Positions 23,894-31,431 of a DNA stretch of 33,624 nt are shown here, piece after piece (position 1 is the first letter of the stretch; each line of letters begins with the position of its first letter). The DNA is taken from NCBI GenBank assembly GCA_002482725.1, contig DLGO01000020.1:3359-36982 (forward strand), written 5' to 3'. The notes below the pieces were generated by a model. It did not search any database. It was not told the DNA's origin and worked only from the letters and a program-made list of their open reading frames with translations. The translations under genes were made by a program, and so were the position numbers. Source of the stretch: Bacteroidetes bacterium UBA7692. Lineage in GTDB: Bacteria > Bacteroidota > Bacteroidia > Chitinophagales > LD1.

Positions 23894-25573
23894 TTATTTA
23901 GTTTTTAAATAGTTGAAATATCCCTTAAACACAGCCGCGCTCACCTCGTTGTTTGTCTTTACTTCCAGTATAGCTGCGCTGTTGCCAGCCGCCAGAAATA
24001 AAGGTAGCTGTTCCTGAAGCCCGCTTTCTGTTTCGCAAAAATAATACGGCAATTGATACATATCTGCCAAATATTTTGCGCTCAGCTTATGTTGGGTTTC
24101 AAAATACGTTTCGAACCCCTCCACATGGTTTGGCCCGTCTATCAGCTTGAATATATTGCCTCCTGAATTATTGATAACCACTATCCGCAGGTTTGCCGGC
24201 AGGTATTTGTTCCAAAGTGCGTTGGAGTCGTACAGGAAGCTAACATCCCCCACTATGCATACGGTTAGGTGGCTGGTAGTCGTAGCGGCGCCTGCAGCGG
24301 TGCTTACACAACCGTCTATACCACTGGTGCCACGGTTGCTGTTCACAACCCATTTCTGCTGGTGGGCAAAAAAGTTGGCATACCGCACAGGGGTCGAATT
24401 GCCATATTGCAAGTGGCAATGCTTAGGTAATGCTATTATCAGTTTATGGTACACCTTGGCATCGCTGAATGGCGATTCTGCAAAATACTGCTCACTCTTG
24501 CTCAGTACAGTCTTATACAATTCCTGCCAGCTGCTGCTGTAGTCTAGTTTACTTTCTTTCTTATTATCATCAGGTGCAAAAAAGTCCTGTGGCTTTGTCC
24601 GTATCAGCCCAAAAGACAGTGCTCCCATACTGTTCCATTCATCTGCATGTTCGCTTATGTGCAGGTGTTTTGCTACCCCTGCTTTTTTCAGCCATTGCCT
24701 TATCTTCTTCGATACCAGTTGCTTGCCAAGTGTTATCAGTAGGTCCGGTTTCAATGCTGCCATTGCCTTTTCATCTGCAACCGACAGCACAGCATCTACA
24801 TTGGTTATCGCATTTTCTAATACCAGGTTCGATGTTGCTTCTGTTACTACTACCACATTGCTGTGGTTAGTGAGTGCCTGCAGCGATTTACACAACTGTT
24901 CATTTGCCGGTAACATGCCTGCTACTATCAGTATCTTCTTATCAGCCGATGCTATTGAGTAAAAATCTATTTCATCCCTCACCACAGGTTTAGGGTTGGT
25001 ATCCAATCCACCCAGACTTATACCCGCTTCTTCGGTTTCATATAGCGGTTCGCTCAGTGGCACATTTATATGTATCGGAGCATTGCCGTTGGTTCTGCTG
25101 TTGTCTATCCACGATGCCAGTATCGATACCAGTTCTTCATTTATATCCTCCCGCTCCAGTTCTGGTAGCGTGTACGATGCCCTTATATAGTTGTTGTATA
25201 TATTGGTTTGGTTTATCGTTTGGTTTTCACCTTTATCATGAGCGCCTTCCGGCCTGTCGGCAGTTATGGCTATCAGCGGTACCCCTTGGTAGTAAGCTTC
25301 ACATATCGCAGGTGCCAGATTCAGCACGGCAGTTCCGCTGGTGCAGATGGTAGCCACGGGTTGCTGCAGTTGTTGTGCTATTCCCAGCGCAAAATACCCC
25401 GCCACACGTTCGTCAGCTATGCTGTATTTTTTTATCTCAGGGTAGGCCGCAAACGCTACTACTAATGGTGCCGACCGCGACCCCGGCGATATTACCACAT
25501 GCCTTACGCCTTTGCGGAAGCATACTTCTGCAAGTAATTGGGCATTGTATCGGGTGGTGTATTTTGTCTGCAT
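23894..25573 (-). CDS. menD: 2-succinyl-5-enolpyruvyl-6-hydroxy-3-cyclohexene-1-carboxylate synthase
   Basis: 559 residues, thiamine-diphosphate enzyme of menaquinone synthesis that joins isochorismate and 2-oxoglutarate. The N-terminal pyrimidine-binding domain has VVISPGSRSAPL (26-37) and ADERVAGYFALG (53-64), with the catalytic Glu55 typical of ThDP enzymes. ICTSGTAVLNLAPAI and PLIAITADRPEG follow. The C-terminal pyrophosphate domain has NSNRGTSGIDGC and the magnesium/ThDP motif GDVSFLYDSN ending with VVINNSGGNIF. Start and length fit the family. Only 3 bases separate it from the GHMP kinase stop upstream, so the genes are surely co-transcribed. menF (isochorismate synthase) and menC/menE are not in the window. 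Confidence 0.95.
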   Translation of the reverse strand: MQTKYTTRYNAQLLAEVCFRKGVRHVVISPGSRSAPLVVAFAAYPEIKKYSIADERVAGYFALGIAQQLQQPVATICTSGTAVLNLAPAICEAYYQGVPLIAITADRPEGAHDKGENQTINQTNIYNNYIRASYTLPELEREDINEELVSILASWIDNSRTNGNAPIHINVPLSEPLYETEEAGISLGGLDTNPKPVVRDEIDFYSIASADKKILIVAGMLPANEQLCKSLQALTNHSNVVVVTEATSNLVLENAITNVDAVLSVADEKAMAALKPDLLITLGKQLVSKKIRQWLKKAGVAKHLHISEHADEWNSMGALSFGLIRTKPQDFFAPDDNKKESKLDYSSSWQELYKTVLSKSEQYFAESPFSDAKVYHKLIIALPKHCHLQYGNSTPVRYANFFAHQQKWVVNSNRGTSGIDGCVSTAAGAATTTSHLTVCIVGDVSFLYDSNALWNKYLPANLRIVVINNSGGNIFKLIDGPNHVEGFETYFETQHKLSAKYLADMYQLPYYFCETESGLQEQLPLFLAAGNSAAILEVKTNNEVSAAVFKGYFNYLKTK

Positions 25574-25576
25574 GGT

Positions 25577-26518
25577 TTAGTTGGTAGAGTAGGGGAGTAT
25601 CAGCTCGTTCCAGCTCAATACGGTATTCAGTTTTTTCCCTTTCAGGTATTCTTGCAGTTCATCTTTGCTTCCTTCGTACGTCAGCAGGGCAAAATCACCA
25701 CCCCATGCCCCCAGGCTTTTTACTCCTCCGTCAAAATCTTTGAAAAGGGTCTGCTTCAGTGGCTCCATTCCTATGGCGTCCGATATATATTGCTCATGCT
25801 CTTCCAGTAGCTGGTTGAATTTGGTGAGTGAAGCACAACCCTGCATAGAGTCAGTTATTACATTCACCCATTGTACAAAGTCTTCCCTTTTTATATCCCT
25901 GCTTTTATAATGCTTTATCCCCGCAGAGCTAAGTTGCTTTTCACCCAAGTGGGCAAAGTATATCTGCTCGCGGAACGGTGGGTTAAACGCTACCTGCTCC
26001 CACTTCGCTGCTCCTTTGTCTATTTGGAATACTATTGGCAGCTCACTCCCGGCACATGCCACATCATAGCCCGAGCCACCTATGGTTTTGCTCAGTAGCA
26101 GTAGCGGGTCTACCTGCGCCCATTGCGCCATACTATATATAAATGTAGAACTGCTGCCCAGTCCCCAGTTGTTCGGAAACTCCAGCCTTGTTTCTACTGC
26201 ATAGTCATTTCCGTCCTTCAGGAAATCGGGATTGTACTCCCTGCATACCTGTAGTATATTTTCCAGCCTTTTGGCTTCTTCGCTTGTATTATCTGTGCAG
26301 GTAAGTGTTTTGGTATCCAGGCTCAGGTTCAGCCATATAGCTCCATTACTTTTTAGCGACACCCATAGCAGTTCATGGTTGCTCGTGCTTAGTTGTTTTA
26401 CCCGCAGGTGCTGTCCAAATCGGGTTGGCAGGGCCAGTGCTTTGGCTCCGTCCAGTACTACGTACTCCCCGGTTAGCATCAGTTTTCCATGTCCGTAAAA
26501 TTCCTTGGTATCCATCAT
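25577..26518 (-). CDS. GYDIA-family GHMP kinase (mevalonate-pathway-type)
   Basis: 313 residues. GHMP motif 1 is GHGKLMLTGEYVVLDGAKALALP (9-31), motif 2 the phosphate loop WGLGSSSTF (118-126). The segment GGSGYDVACAGSELP (147-161) carries the GYDIA-like signature (GYDVA here) that names this Bacteroidota subfamily. A glycine-rich motif 3 candidate is LGAWGGDFALL near the C-terminus. By fold and neighbour it should phosphorylate mevalonate or a mevalonate phosphate, but which step it performs cannot be read from the sequence. It lies 8 bases after HMG-CoA reductase and 3 bases before menD. Two Met codons begin the frame; either may be the start. Confidence 0.85.
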   Translation of the reverse strand: MMDTKEFYGHGKLMLTGEYVVLDGAKALALPTRFGQHLRVKQLSTSNHELLWVSLKSNGAIWLNLSLDTKTLTCTDNTSEEAKRLENILQVCREYNPDFLKDGNDYAVETRLEFPNNWGLGSSSTFIYSMAQWAQVDPLLLLSKTIGGSGYDVACAGSELPIVFQIDKGAAKWEQVAFNPPFREQIYFAHLGEKQLSSAGIKHYKSRDIKREDFVQWVNVITDSMQGCASLTKFNQLLEEHEQYISDAIGMEPLKQTLFKDFDGGVKSLGAWGGDFALLTYEGSKDELQEYLKGKKLNTVLSWNELILPYSTN

Positions 26519-26526
26519 TCGCTCTG

Positions 26527-27906
26527 CTAACCAATAGACTGGTTTAGGTTGAAGGATGATGAATTGCGCAGCTTTTCCAAAAACTCCCTTACTGCCGATA
26601 CGCTCACCAGCCTGTCTGCAAAAAAGCTCTTCGCCTCTATTTCCTCCCGCTCTGTTGCTTTAAACTGTGCCAGTATATTGGTCAGGTGCATTTTCATGTG
26701 TCCGGCTTGTATGCCGGTGGTCGTCAGGGAGCGCACTGCAGCAAAGTTCTGCGCCAGCCCTACGGTGCATATTATCTCCATTAGCTCCCTGGCATTTGGG
26801 TTGCCCAAAAGCTCCAGCGACCTTTTTGCCAATGGGTGCAGCGAAGTCAATCCCCCTACTGTACCTATTGCAATTGGCAGTTCCAATTCAAAATAAAAGG
26901 TCTTATCATCTACTATTGCTTTCGAAAGGCTTCTGTATTGCCCATCCCGGCATGCGTATGTATGTGCGCAGCTTTCCACCGCGCGAAAATCATTACCCGT
27001 AGCTATCACTACCGAGTCTATGCCGTTCATTATTCCTTTATTGTGGGTGGTAGCCCGGTAGGGGTCTATACGTGCTATGTTTACTGCCCGGGCAAACTTA
27101 TCTGCAAACTCTCTGGCCGACATGGCACCTCCCGAAAAAGTTCCAAGGTCTTTTATATCACATTGCACATAGCTTTTTACCAGACACTCCGGCGTATAGT
27201 TCGATAGTATGCACATCACAATCTCTACATCCTTCTCACTATCGTTGAATATTACGCTCTGCTCTATTTTCTCCTGTAGTATTTTACCGAACTCTTCCAG
27301 ACACGAGTTGATGAAATTCGCCCCCATTGAGTCTACCGTTTCAAAGGTAGCCCTCAGCTGATAGTAATTATCTTCCTGCTCGCTGAAATCAATAAGCTCC
27401 ATATCCAGCACACCACCACCACGCTTTTCCATATTGGTGGTTATCGGTTTTACCCCAACTATCAACTCCGGCTTTATATCATTAAAAAAGCGGAACAGCT
27501 TTTCACGGTTACCCTTATATATAAAGTGCACTTGCCCAACCTTTGTAGTCGATACCACTATGCTTTTAAATCCTCCTCTGTCCGACCAGTACTTGGCAGC
27601 ATTGGAGGCTGCCGCTACCACACTGCTTTCTTCAGTTACCATTGGTACAGCATAAAACTTTCCGTTTATCAAAAAGTTCGGTGCTATGCCAAATGGCACA
27701 GGAAAGTTGGTCAACGTATTCTCCGAAAAGCCATCCAGTAGTTTCTGTGCTTCTATATTATCATGCCAGTATTCGGCAAACTCTTTAAACACGTCTACCG
27801 GATTGGCATACAGGAAATTCTTTGCAAGCCACGATATCTTATCGCGTTTACTTAATTTACTAAACCCTGCTATCTGCTTCAGGTTGTCCGACGACTCACT
27901 ACTCAT
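26527..27906 (-). CDS. mvaA: Hydroxymethylglutaryl-CoA reductase, class II
   Basis: 459 residues. The N-terminus GFSKLSKRDKISWLAK and overall layout are those of class II (Pseudomonas mevalonii-type) HMG-CoA reductase. Catalytic residues by comparison with that enzyme: Glu in MVTEESSVVAAAS (89-101), Lys290 in THNKG, Asp306 in ATGNDFRAVES, and His403 in QAGHMKMH. Further motifs are DSMGANFINSC (192-202) and IGTVGGLTSLHP (347-358). Class II enzymes are often labelled degradative, but a downstream GHMP kinase and menaquinone genes argue for a biosynthetic role making mevalonate for isoprenoids. It heads the run HMGR, GHMP kinase, menD, menB. A TATTTTTG element ends 5 bases before the ATG; an inverted repeat lies about 45 bases upstream. 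Confidence 0.93.
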   Translation of the reverse strand: MSSESSDNLKQIAGFSKLSKRDKISWLAKNFLYANPVDVFKEFAEYWHDNIEAQKLLDGFSENTLTNFPVPFGIAPNFLINGKFYAVPMVTEESSVVAAASNAAKYWSDRGGFKSIVVSTTKVGQVHFIYKGNREKLFRFFNDIKPELIVGVKPITTNMEKRGGGVLDMELIDFSEQEDNYYQLRATFETVDSMGANFINSCLEEFGKILQEKIEQSVIFNDSEKDVEIVMCILSNYTPECLVKSYVQCDIKDLGTFSGGAMSAREFADKFARAVNIARIDPYRATTHNKGIMNGIDSVVIATGNDFRAVESCAHTYACRDGQYRSLSKAIVDDKTFYFELELPIAIGTVGGLTSLHPLAKRSLELLGNPNARELMEIICTVGLAQNFAAVRSLTTTGIQAGHMKMHLTNILAQFKATEREEIEAKSFFADRLVSVSAVREFLEKLRNSSSFNLNQSIG

Positions 27907-27950
27907 TACTGCAAAAATATAGAATCTCTAACAATACATGGTGTATGCAT

Positions 27951-27975
27951 GTTCAAAACTATCTGATTTTTGAAC
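27951..27975. promoter_or_regulatory. Inverted repeat upstream of HMG-CoA reductase
   Basis: GTTCAAAA (27951-27958) and TTTTGAAC (27968-27975) are perfect 8-base arms with a 9-base spacer. The left arm overlaps a minus-strand TAGTTTTG -7-like element, a position suited to a dimeric repressor. No regulator gene is adjacent. It could also be chance in AT-rich DNA. Confidence 0.35.
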
Positions 27976-28125
27976 TTACCATATCATAATAAACAATTGT
28001 CTCATGGTTTTGGTTTTTCAATGTGACAAAAAAAAGTGGCACCAACATTATTTCACCCGTTTAGTGTCATTTTTTGGTTTAGAAGAATGTAATTTTTTGA
28101 TTATCAATTGTTTTGGTCTTTTCCT

Positions 28126-28159
28126 AAAATGACATAAAGATTAATTTGAATGTCATTTT
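28126..28159. promoter_or_regulatory. Inverted repeat upstream of macrodomain gene
   Basis: AAAATGACAT (28126-28135) and ATGTCATTTT (28150-28159) form perfect 10-base arms with a 14-base spacer. A half-site copy, TGTCATTTT, occurs at 28064. It could be an operator for either divergent gene or an RNA hairpin; there is no U-tract typical of a terminator on plus. Confidence 0.35.
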
Positions 28160-28274
28160 GTATTCTTTAGGGCATCACTCTTTACCTACTAGGCCAACTA
28201 TACTAACGAATAGCCCTATTCCTTATTGTACATTTATACTTCGGTTGTATTTGTAATTTGTTAATTTTGACTCT

Positions 28275-28787
28275 ATGATAACCGCAATCAAAGATGATAT
28301 TACCAAACTTCAGGTAGATGCTATTGTAAATGCCGCCAACAAATCCCTGTTGGGTGGGGGAGGGGTAGATGGCGCCATCCATCGGGGTGGTGGTAAAGCT
28401 ATCCTGGACGAGTGCATAGTAATCCGTAACCGTCAGGGCGGTTGCAAAACCGGCGAGGCGGTTATTACCACTGCTGGTCTGTTACCTGCTAAGCATGTTA
28501 TCCATACAGTAGGTCCTATTTGGTCGGGTGGCAAAAACAAGGAGGAGCTACTATTGGCAAATGCTTACCGCAATAGCCTTAAACTGGCTGCGGAAAATGG
28601 CTTGGCTATAGTTGCATTCCCGAACATCAGTACCGGGGTTTATGGCTTTCCTAAGCAGAGGGCTGCAGAAATTGCTATTGCCACAGTTAGGGAGTTTCTT
28701 CAGGCTCCTACATCTGTTAGGCAAGTTACCTTTGTTTGCTTCGATCAGGAAAACCTCGATTTGTATCAAAGCATACTTGGTTCCTGA
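28275..28787 (+). CDS. Macrodomain protein, O-acetyl-ADP-ribose deacetylase-like
   Basis: 170 residues, a single macrodomain of the MacroD/YmdB group. ADP-ribose-binding segments are DAIVNAANKSLLGGGGVDGAIHRGGG (15-40), with the conserved Asn22 and Asp32, and FPNISTGVYGFP (114-125). The family hydrolyses O-acetyl-ADP-ribose and can remove mono-ADP-ribose from acidic residues. It begins a plus-strand block of five genes with little in common. No DarT-like ADP-ribosyltransferase toxin is beside it, so a toxin-antitoxin pairing is not supported. The N-terminus starts directly with the beta strand MITAIKDDIT, as usual for the family. Confidence 0.92.
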   Translation: MITAIKDDITKLQVDAIVNAANKSLLGGGGVDGAIHRGGGKAILDECIVIRNRQGGCKTGEAVITTAGLLPAKHVIHTVGPIWSGGKNKEELLLANAYRNSLKLAAENGLAIVAFPNISTGVYGFPKQRAAEIAIATVREFLQAPTSVRQVTFVCFDQENLDLYQSILGS

Positions 28788-28857
28788 TCACTTACATTTT
28801 TCTCAAATAGGGTAGTACCTGAACGAACCCTTGTGCTTCTTCTCTGTTTAACTAAGT

Positions 28858-29223
28858 ATGACACAGCAAGACCTCGACAATGTTTCCTGGATAGATATAG
28901 AATTGCTTGAGAACGAATCTAGGTTCATCTTCATTCTGGTTTGTACTACAAAAGACAAGGCAGAACATTTCCTGAAATTGCTCAGGGATAATCCTTTCAT
29001 CATCAATTCCCACGTAAATGAGCAAAGTAAGGAATACACTATTGAATTGAAATTTACCGGTTGCGCTTCACAAATCGGCTGCCATACCAAACGAACTAAG
29101 GAAAACTATAATCGCCTCTCCTGGCTCGAAGAACAAAAACTCACCCACATCAGCACGGCGTATCGTGATGCAGATAATAGGTTACTGTCTGTACCCGAGG
29201 TATTACCTTTGGTAGAAGTTTGA
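28858..29223 (+). CDS. Hypothetical protein
   Basis: 121 residues, not recognised. No signal peptide or membrane segment; a mixed alpha/beta small cytoplasmic protein is likely. The first part alternates strands and helices (DIELLENESRFIFILVCTTKDKAEHFLKLLRDNP), then YTIELKFTGCASQIGCHTKRTKENYNRLSWLEE. Two cysteines sit five residues apart (GCASQIGC), a possible metal or disulphide pair. Codon use and frame integrity support a real gene. It lies 70 bases after the macrodomain gene on the same strand with no clear terminator between, so co-transcription is possible. Confidence 0.6.
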   Translation: MTQQDLDNVSWIDIELLENESRFIFILVCTTKDKAEHFLKLLRDNPFIINSHVNEQSKEYTIELKFTGCASQIGCHTKRTKENYNRLSWLEEQKLTHISTAYRDADNRLLSVPEVLPLVEV

Positions 29224-29316
29224 TAGCGTTTCGTATTTGATGATGTTTATGCACATCAGTTGAAGATTTCAATATTGAATATCTGCTATATTCATTCTCT
29301 AAACAACAAAAACATT

Positions 29317-29631
29317 ATGTATTTAAAACTAAAACACACTCTTTTTGTATCGCTTTTTTTTGCAGCCTCAATATCCGGAATACAAGCACAGGATACCTTT
29401 GATTTAGCCTATGTCAGGATAGATGTAAATTCATCTGATGTGCTGGTTATCAGAAATGGGGTAGATACCAGGGCCATAGAAACTGATGCCGGATACCAGA
29501 ACTTCAAAAAGCGCGCACAGGTTATTTTAACTACGGTTAGTGAAATGACCGCTGATGGATGGGAGATTATAGGTGTTTCAAATGAAGGTGCCCTTATTCC
29601 TTCCTATCACCTTAAAAGGAAGAGAAAATAG
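29317..29631 (+). CDS. Small secreted hypothetical protein, DUF4177-like layout
   Basis: 104 residues from ATG 29317, chosen because MYLKLKHTLFVSLFFAASISG is a clear signal peptide (cleavage after about IQAQ, residue 25) while the 19 residues gained from an upstream ATG are not. The mature part of about 80 residues starts with a strand (FDLAYVRIDVNS) and ends with a helix and strands (ILTTVSEMTADGWEIIGVSNE ... YHLKRKRK). The order helix, DGWEIIGV and a basic final strand resembles DUF4177-like small domains, but the similarity is by eye. It is presumably periplasmic. It is closely followed by the next gene (4 bases), indicating an operon. Confidence 0.6.
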   Translation: MYLKLKHTLFVSLFFAASISGIQAQDTFDLAYVRIDVNSSDVLVIRNGVDTRAIETDAGYQNFKKRAQVILTTVSEMTADGWEIIGVSNEGALIPSYHLKRKRK

Positions 29632-29635
29632 CATC

Positions 29636-30280
29636 ATGCCTGACATCCTACAAAAACTAACGGACGATCCACACCTAGATATCTTCTATTCCCTTTCAGA
29701 AGAGGAAGAAGCCGATTACTTCTCCCAGATTATTGAAGCTGCGAAAAACGACCACACCAATTTTCTGCAATATTGCTACTCGGTAGAGCCCGCGGTGTTT
29801 TGTGGCCTTGAACCCGTTTACCGGGCATTGGGTGAAGATGCGGAAAACAATTGGAAGGATTTCTTTCTGTCGGAATTCAAGCGCCTGATTACGGAGGCCA
29901 AAACTGCCGCCAAACCATTCTACTATATTAAGGTATTGGAAGAGATAGCCATGAGTGAGCATATTACCCCAACTTTCAATGACAAAATTGTCCGTTTGCT
30001 ATCGGATGAACTGGAAAACCCGGTAGATGCTATCAGGCATCAGGCTACCTGGCAGTTGTCGTACTGGATACATGAAGATACGCAGGCCAAATATCAATAT
30101 GCCGTTAACCGCATCAAAGACAGGCTGAACGACCAAAACTGGAAAGTGCGCTGGATAGCGAATGCAGTACTGAAAGGTGATTTCGGATTTAGCACCGAAG
30201 AAGTAAAACTTAGCTTGTCCGACAGACTAAAAGGTAAAATTCCATTGTTTGGTAGTCCGTATCAAATTGAAGATTTGTGA
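29636..30280 (+). CDS. HEAT-like helical repeat protein
   Basis: 214 residues from ATG 29636. The frame opens earlier inside the previous gene, but MPDILQKLTDDP just after that gene's stop is the natural start, with an AAAGGAAGAG stretch about 14 bases upstream. The protein is helical and acidic. The C-terminal half has HEAT-like helix pairs, for example NPVDAIRHQATWQLSYWIHED and DRLNDQNWKVRWIANAVLKGDFG. Such repeats usually serve protein-protein contact; no catalytic motif is visible. It is the second gene of a tight pair with the secreted protein. The function is unknown. Confidence 0.62.
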   Translation: MPDILQKLTDDPHLDIFYSLSEEEEADYFSQIIEAAKNDHTNFLQYCYSVEPAVFCGLEPVYRALGEDAENNWKDFFLSEFKRLITEAKTAAKPFYYIKVLEEIAMSEHITPTFNDKIVRLLSDELENPVDAIRHQATWQLSYWIHEDTQAKYQYAVNRIKDRLNDQNWKVRWIANAVLKGDFGFSTEEVKLSLSDRLKGKIPLFGSPYQIEDL

Positions 30281-30648
30281 AAATGACTGTTTTAGTAAAA
30301 AAATATATCTGAAAAATTCATTTCTTATCTTTATTATAGTTTAATTCGGTTATATTTTTTAATTGATTCATGTATCAGCCACTAATCTACAATCTAAAAT
30401 ACCTATGGTTTATGCTGCCATGTGCCAACGTGAATTTTTTATCATTTTGTGTTAAATATTTAATATGTAATTTTTTTAATTCTCTCATATCATCATTTAA
30501 AATTAAAAGCCAATCACCTCCTTAAATTAAACAGGTAAAAAGGGACTTACTCTCCACCGTCGCAAATGCTTAAAACGACACTAAATTAAATAAGCGCAGG
30601 GATACCGAAAACTGATCAGAGTAGGTGCAATTTTTTTATTTTTTTAAA
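30281..30648. other. 368-base AT-rich intergenic region
   Basis: Strongly AT-rich compared with its surroundings up to about 30530, then a more mixed stretch with pairing potential (30545-30626) directly before the next gene. One 51-codon open frame on plus (30370-30525, starting MYQPLIYNLKY) is hydrophobic and has no ribosome site; I do not call it a gene. No consensus promoter is found. Confidence 0.55.
30545..30626 (+). promoter_or_regulatory. Possible structured leader before the 30649 gene
   Basis: ACTTACTCT (30545-30553) can pair with AGAGTAGGT (30618-30626), nine pairs with one G-U. The enclosed 64 bases include a small GTCG/CGAC hairpin (30559-30562 with 30576-30579). Two runs of T (30631-30637 and 30639-30645) follow, then the ATG at 30649. 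This could be an attenuator or a 5' leader element. It matches no riboswitch class that I know. Confidence 0.25.
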
Positions 30649-31314
30649 ATGCCGGCATTAAAAAAAACGCAAAAAGTCTTTTCCAAATTAGGATTAATTG
30701 GAAATTTTATCGAACGACCATTGAGAGTGGGTGACATAGTAATAAATGATGATGGTCAGCATTTAATTTGGGGTAATATAGAGGATGTGGTAGATGGTTT
30801 TTCGCTTAAGGGAAAAATCGTTACCGCAAATAAGGCAGATCTTAAGTTTACTTCTGAATCAGATGTTGATGTGTCTATAGGTGGAAGTGCCAATTCTACG
30901 GTTGCTCAGGGTGAGATTCAACTGAAGTTCAATGCAAAAAACAGTGCATTTGTTTCATTGAAGCAAATAGAGCGCTCTGCGGTTAAACTGGCTTTGGTAG
31001 ATACAGAGCTTAAAGCTTACTGGAAACAGAAAGGTTTTCATAAACTACTCAACCGGTTTAAATACCATTTTGTTGTAGAGGTGATAACCGCACAGTCTGG
31101 TACCGTTATATTTAGCCAGGAAAAAGCAAATACTGTAGTGATTAAGGGTAAGAATAATATTCCTTTAACATCAATTGCAGTCGTAGGAGAAGGTAAAGTA
31201 GAGTATGTAAGTAACTCCAAATCCACTTTGGAAATTATAAGTGAAACTCAGATACAACCTCTTTATACTGCTGTCAGATATAAGGCAGATGGTAATTTTG
31301 AGATAATTGACTGA
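30649..31314 (+). CDS. Uncharacterised beta-rich protein, possibly gasdermin-like
   Basis: 221 residues from ATG 30649. The frame could open at 30625, but those codons come from the T-rich leader. There is no signal peptide and no cysteine. The N-terminus is basic and amphipathic (KKTQKVFSKLGLIGNFIERPL). Then come RVGDIVINDDGQHLIWGNIEDVV, a strand-rich block with small/polar alternation (DVDVSIGGSANSTVAQGEIQLKF, about 76-98), a helix (ELKAYWKQKGFHKLL) and the long strand YHFVVEVITAQSGTVIFSQ. It closes with SETQIQPLYTAVRYKADGNFEI. This order of elements resembles bacterial gasdermin pore-forming domains, though it is shorter than the usual 250 or more residues. It has no N-terminal Cys, and no protease gene is near. 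The identity is a hypothesis only; the gene itself is credible. Confidence 0.6.
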   Translation: MPALKKTQKVFSKLGLIGNFIERPLRVGDIVINDDGQHLIWGNIEDVVDGFSLKGKIVTANKADLKFTSESDVDVSIGGSANSTVAQGEIQLKFNAKNSAFVSLKQIERSAVKLALVDTELKAYWKQKGFHKLLNRFKYHFVVEVITAQSGTVIFSQEKANTVVIKGKNNIPLTSIAVVGEGKVEYVSNSKSTLEIISETQIQPLYTAVRYKADGNFEIID

Positions 31315-31359
31315 TGTTCTTAATTAGTGGAGTTTTAATCTATTATTCCCAAAAACAAA

Positions 31360-31389
31360 AACACCCCGATAGTTACCTACCGGGGTGTT
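31360..31389 (-). terminator. Intrinsic terminator after aceA
   Basis: A perfect 9-base stem: AACACCCCG (31360-31368) with CGGGGTGTT (31381-31389) and a 12-base loop. Read on minus it is followed by a U-rich tract (31359 down to 31351), 42 bases after the isocitrate lyase stop. On plus the following bases are not U-rich, so it probably works mainly for aceA. Confidence 0.85.
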
Positions 31390-31431
31390 GTATTATAAGC
31401 TGATCCGCTCAGGCGGAACAGGTCTTTTTAA

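Larger units (their letters stand above)
27907..28274. other. 368-base divergent intergenic region between HMG-CoA reductase and macrodomain genes
   Basis: AT-rich, no credible reading frame. It holds two perfect inverted repeats (27951-27975 and 28126-28159), a further TGTCATTTTTT copy at 28064-28074, and minus-strand TAGTTTTG (27961-27954) and TATTTTTG (27919-27912), which match the -7 consensus but lack a well-spaced -33 box. On plus, TAATTTTG (28262-28269) lies only 5 bases before the macrodomain ATG. Confidence 0.6.

Noticed and set aside
26527..27906. HMG-CoA reductase as a catabolic enzyme
   Set aside because: Co-located with a GHMP kinase and menaquinone genes; no HMG-CoA lyase or mevalonate uptake gene in view.
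28021..28104. T-rich direct repeats (GTCATTTTTTGGTTTA and GTAATTTTTTGATTAT)
   Set aside because: Only about 12 of 16 positions match, and poly-T accounts for most of it.
28275..28857. Macrodomain gene as the antitoxin of a DarTG-like toxin pair or a defence island
   Set aside because: No DarT-like ADP-ribosyltransferase or other defence gene is adjacent; the protein matches the ordinary single-domain YmdB type.
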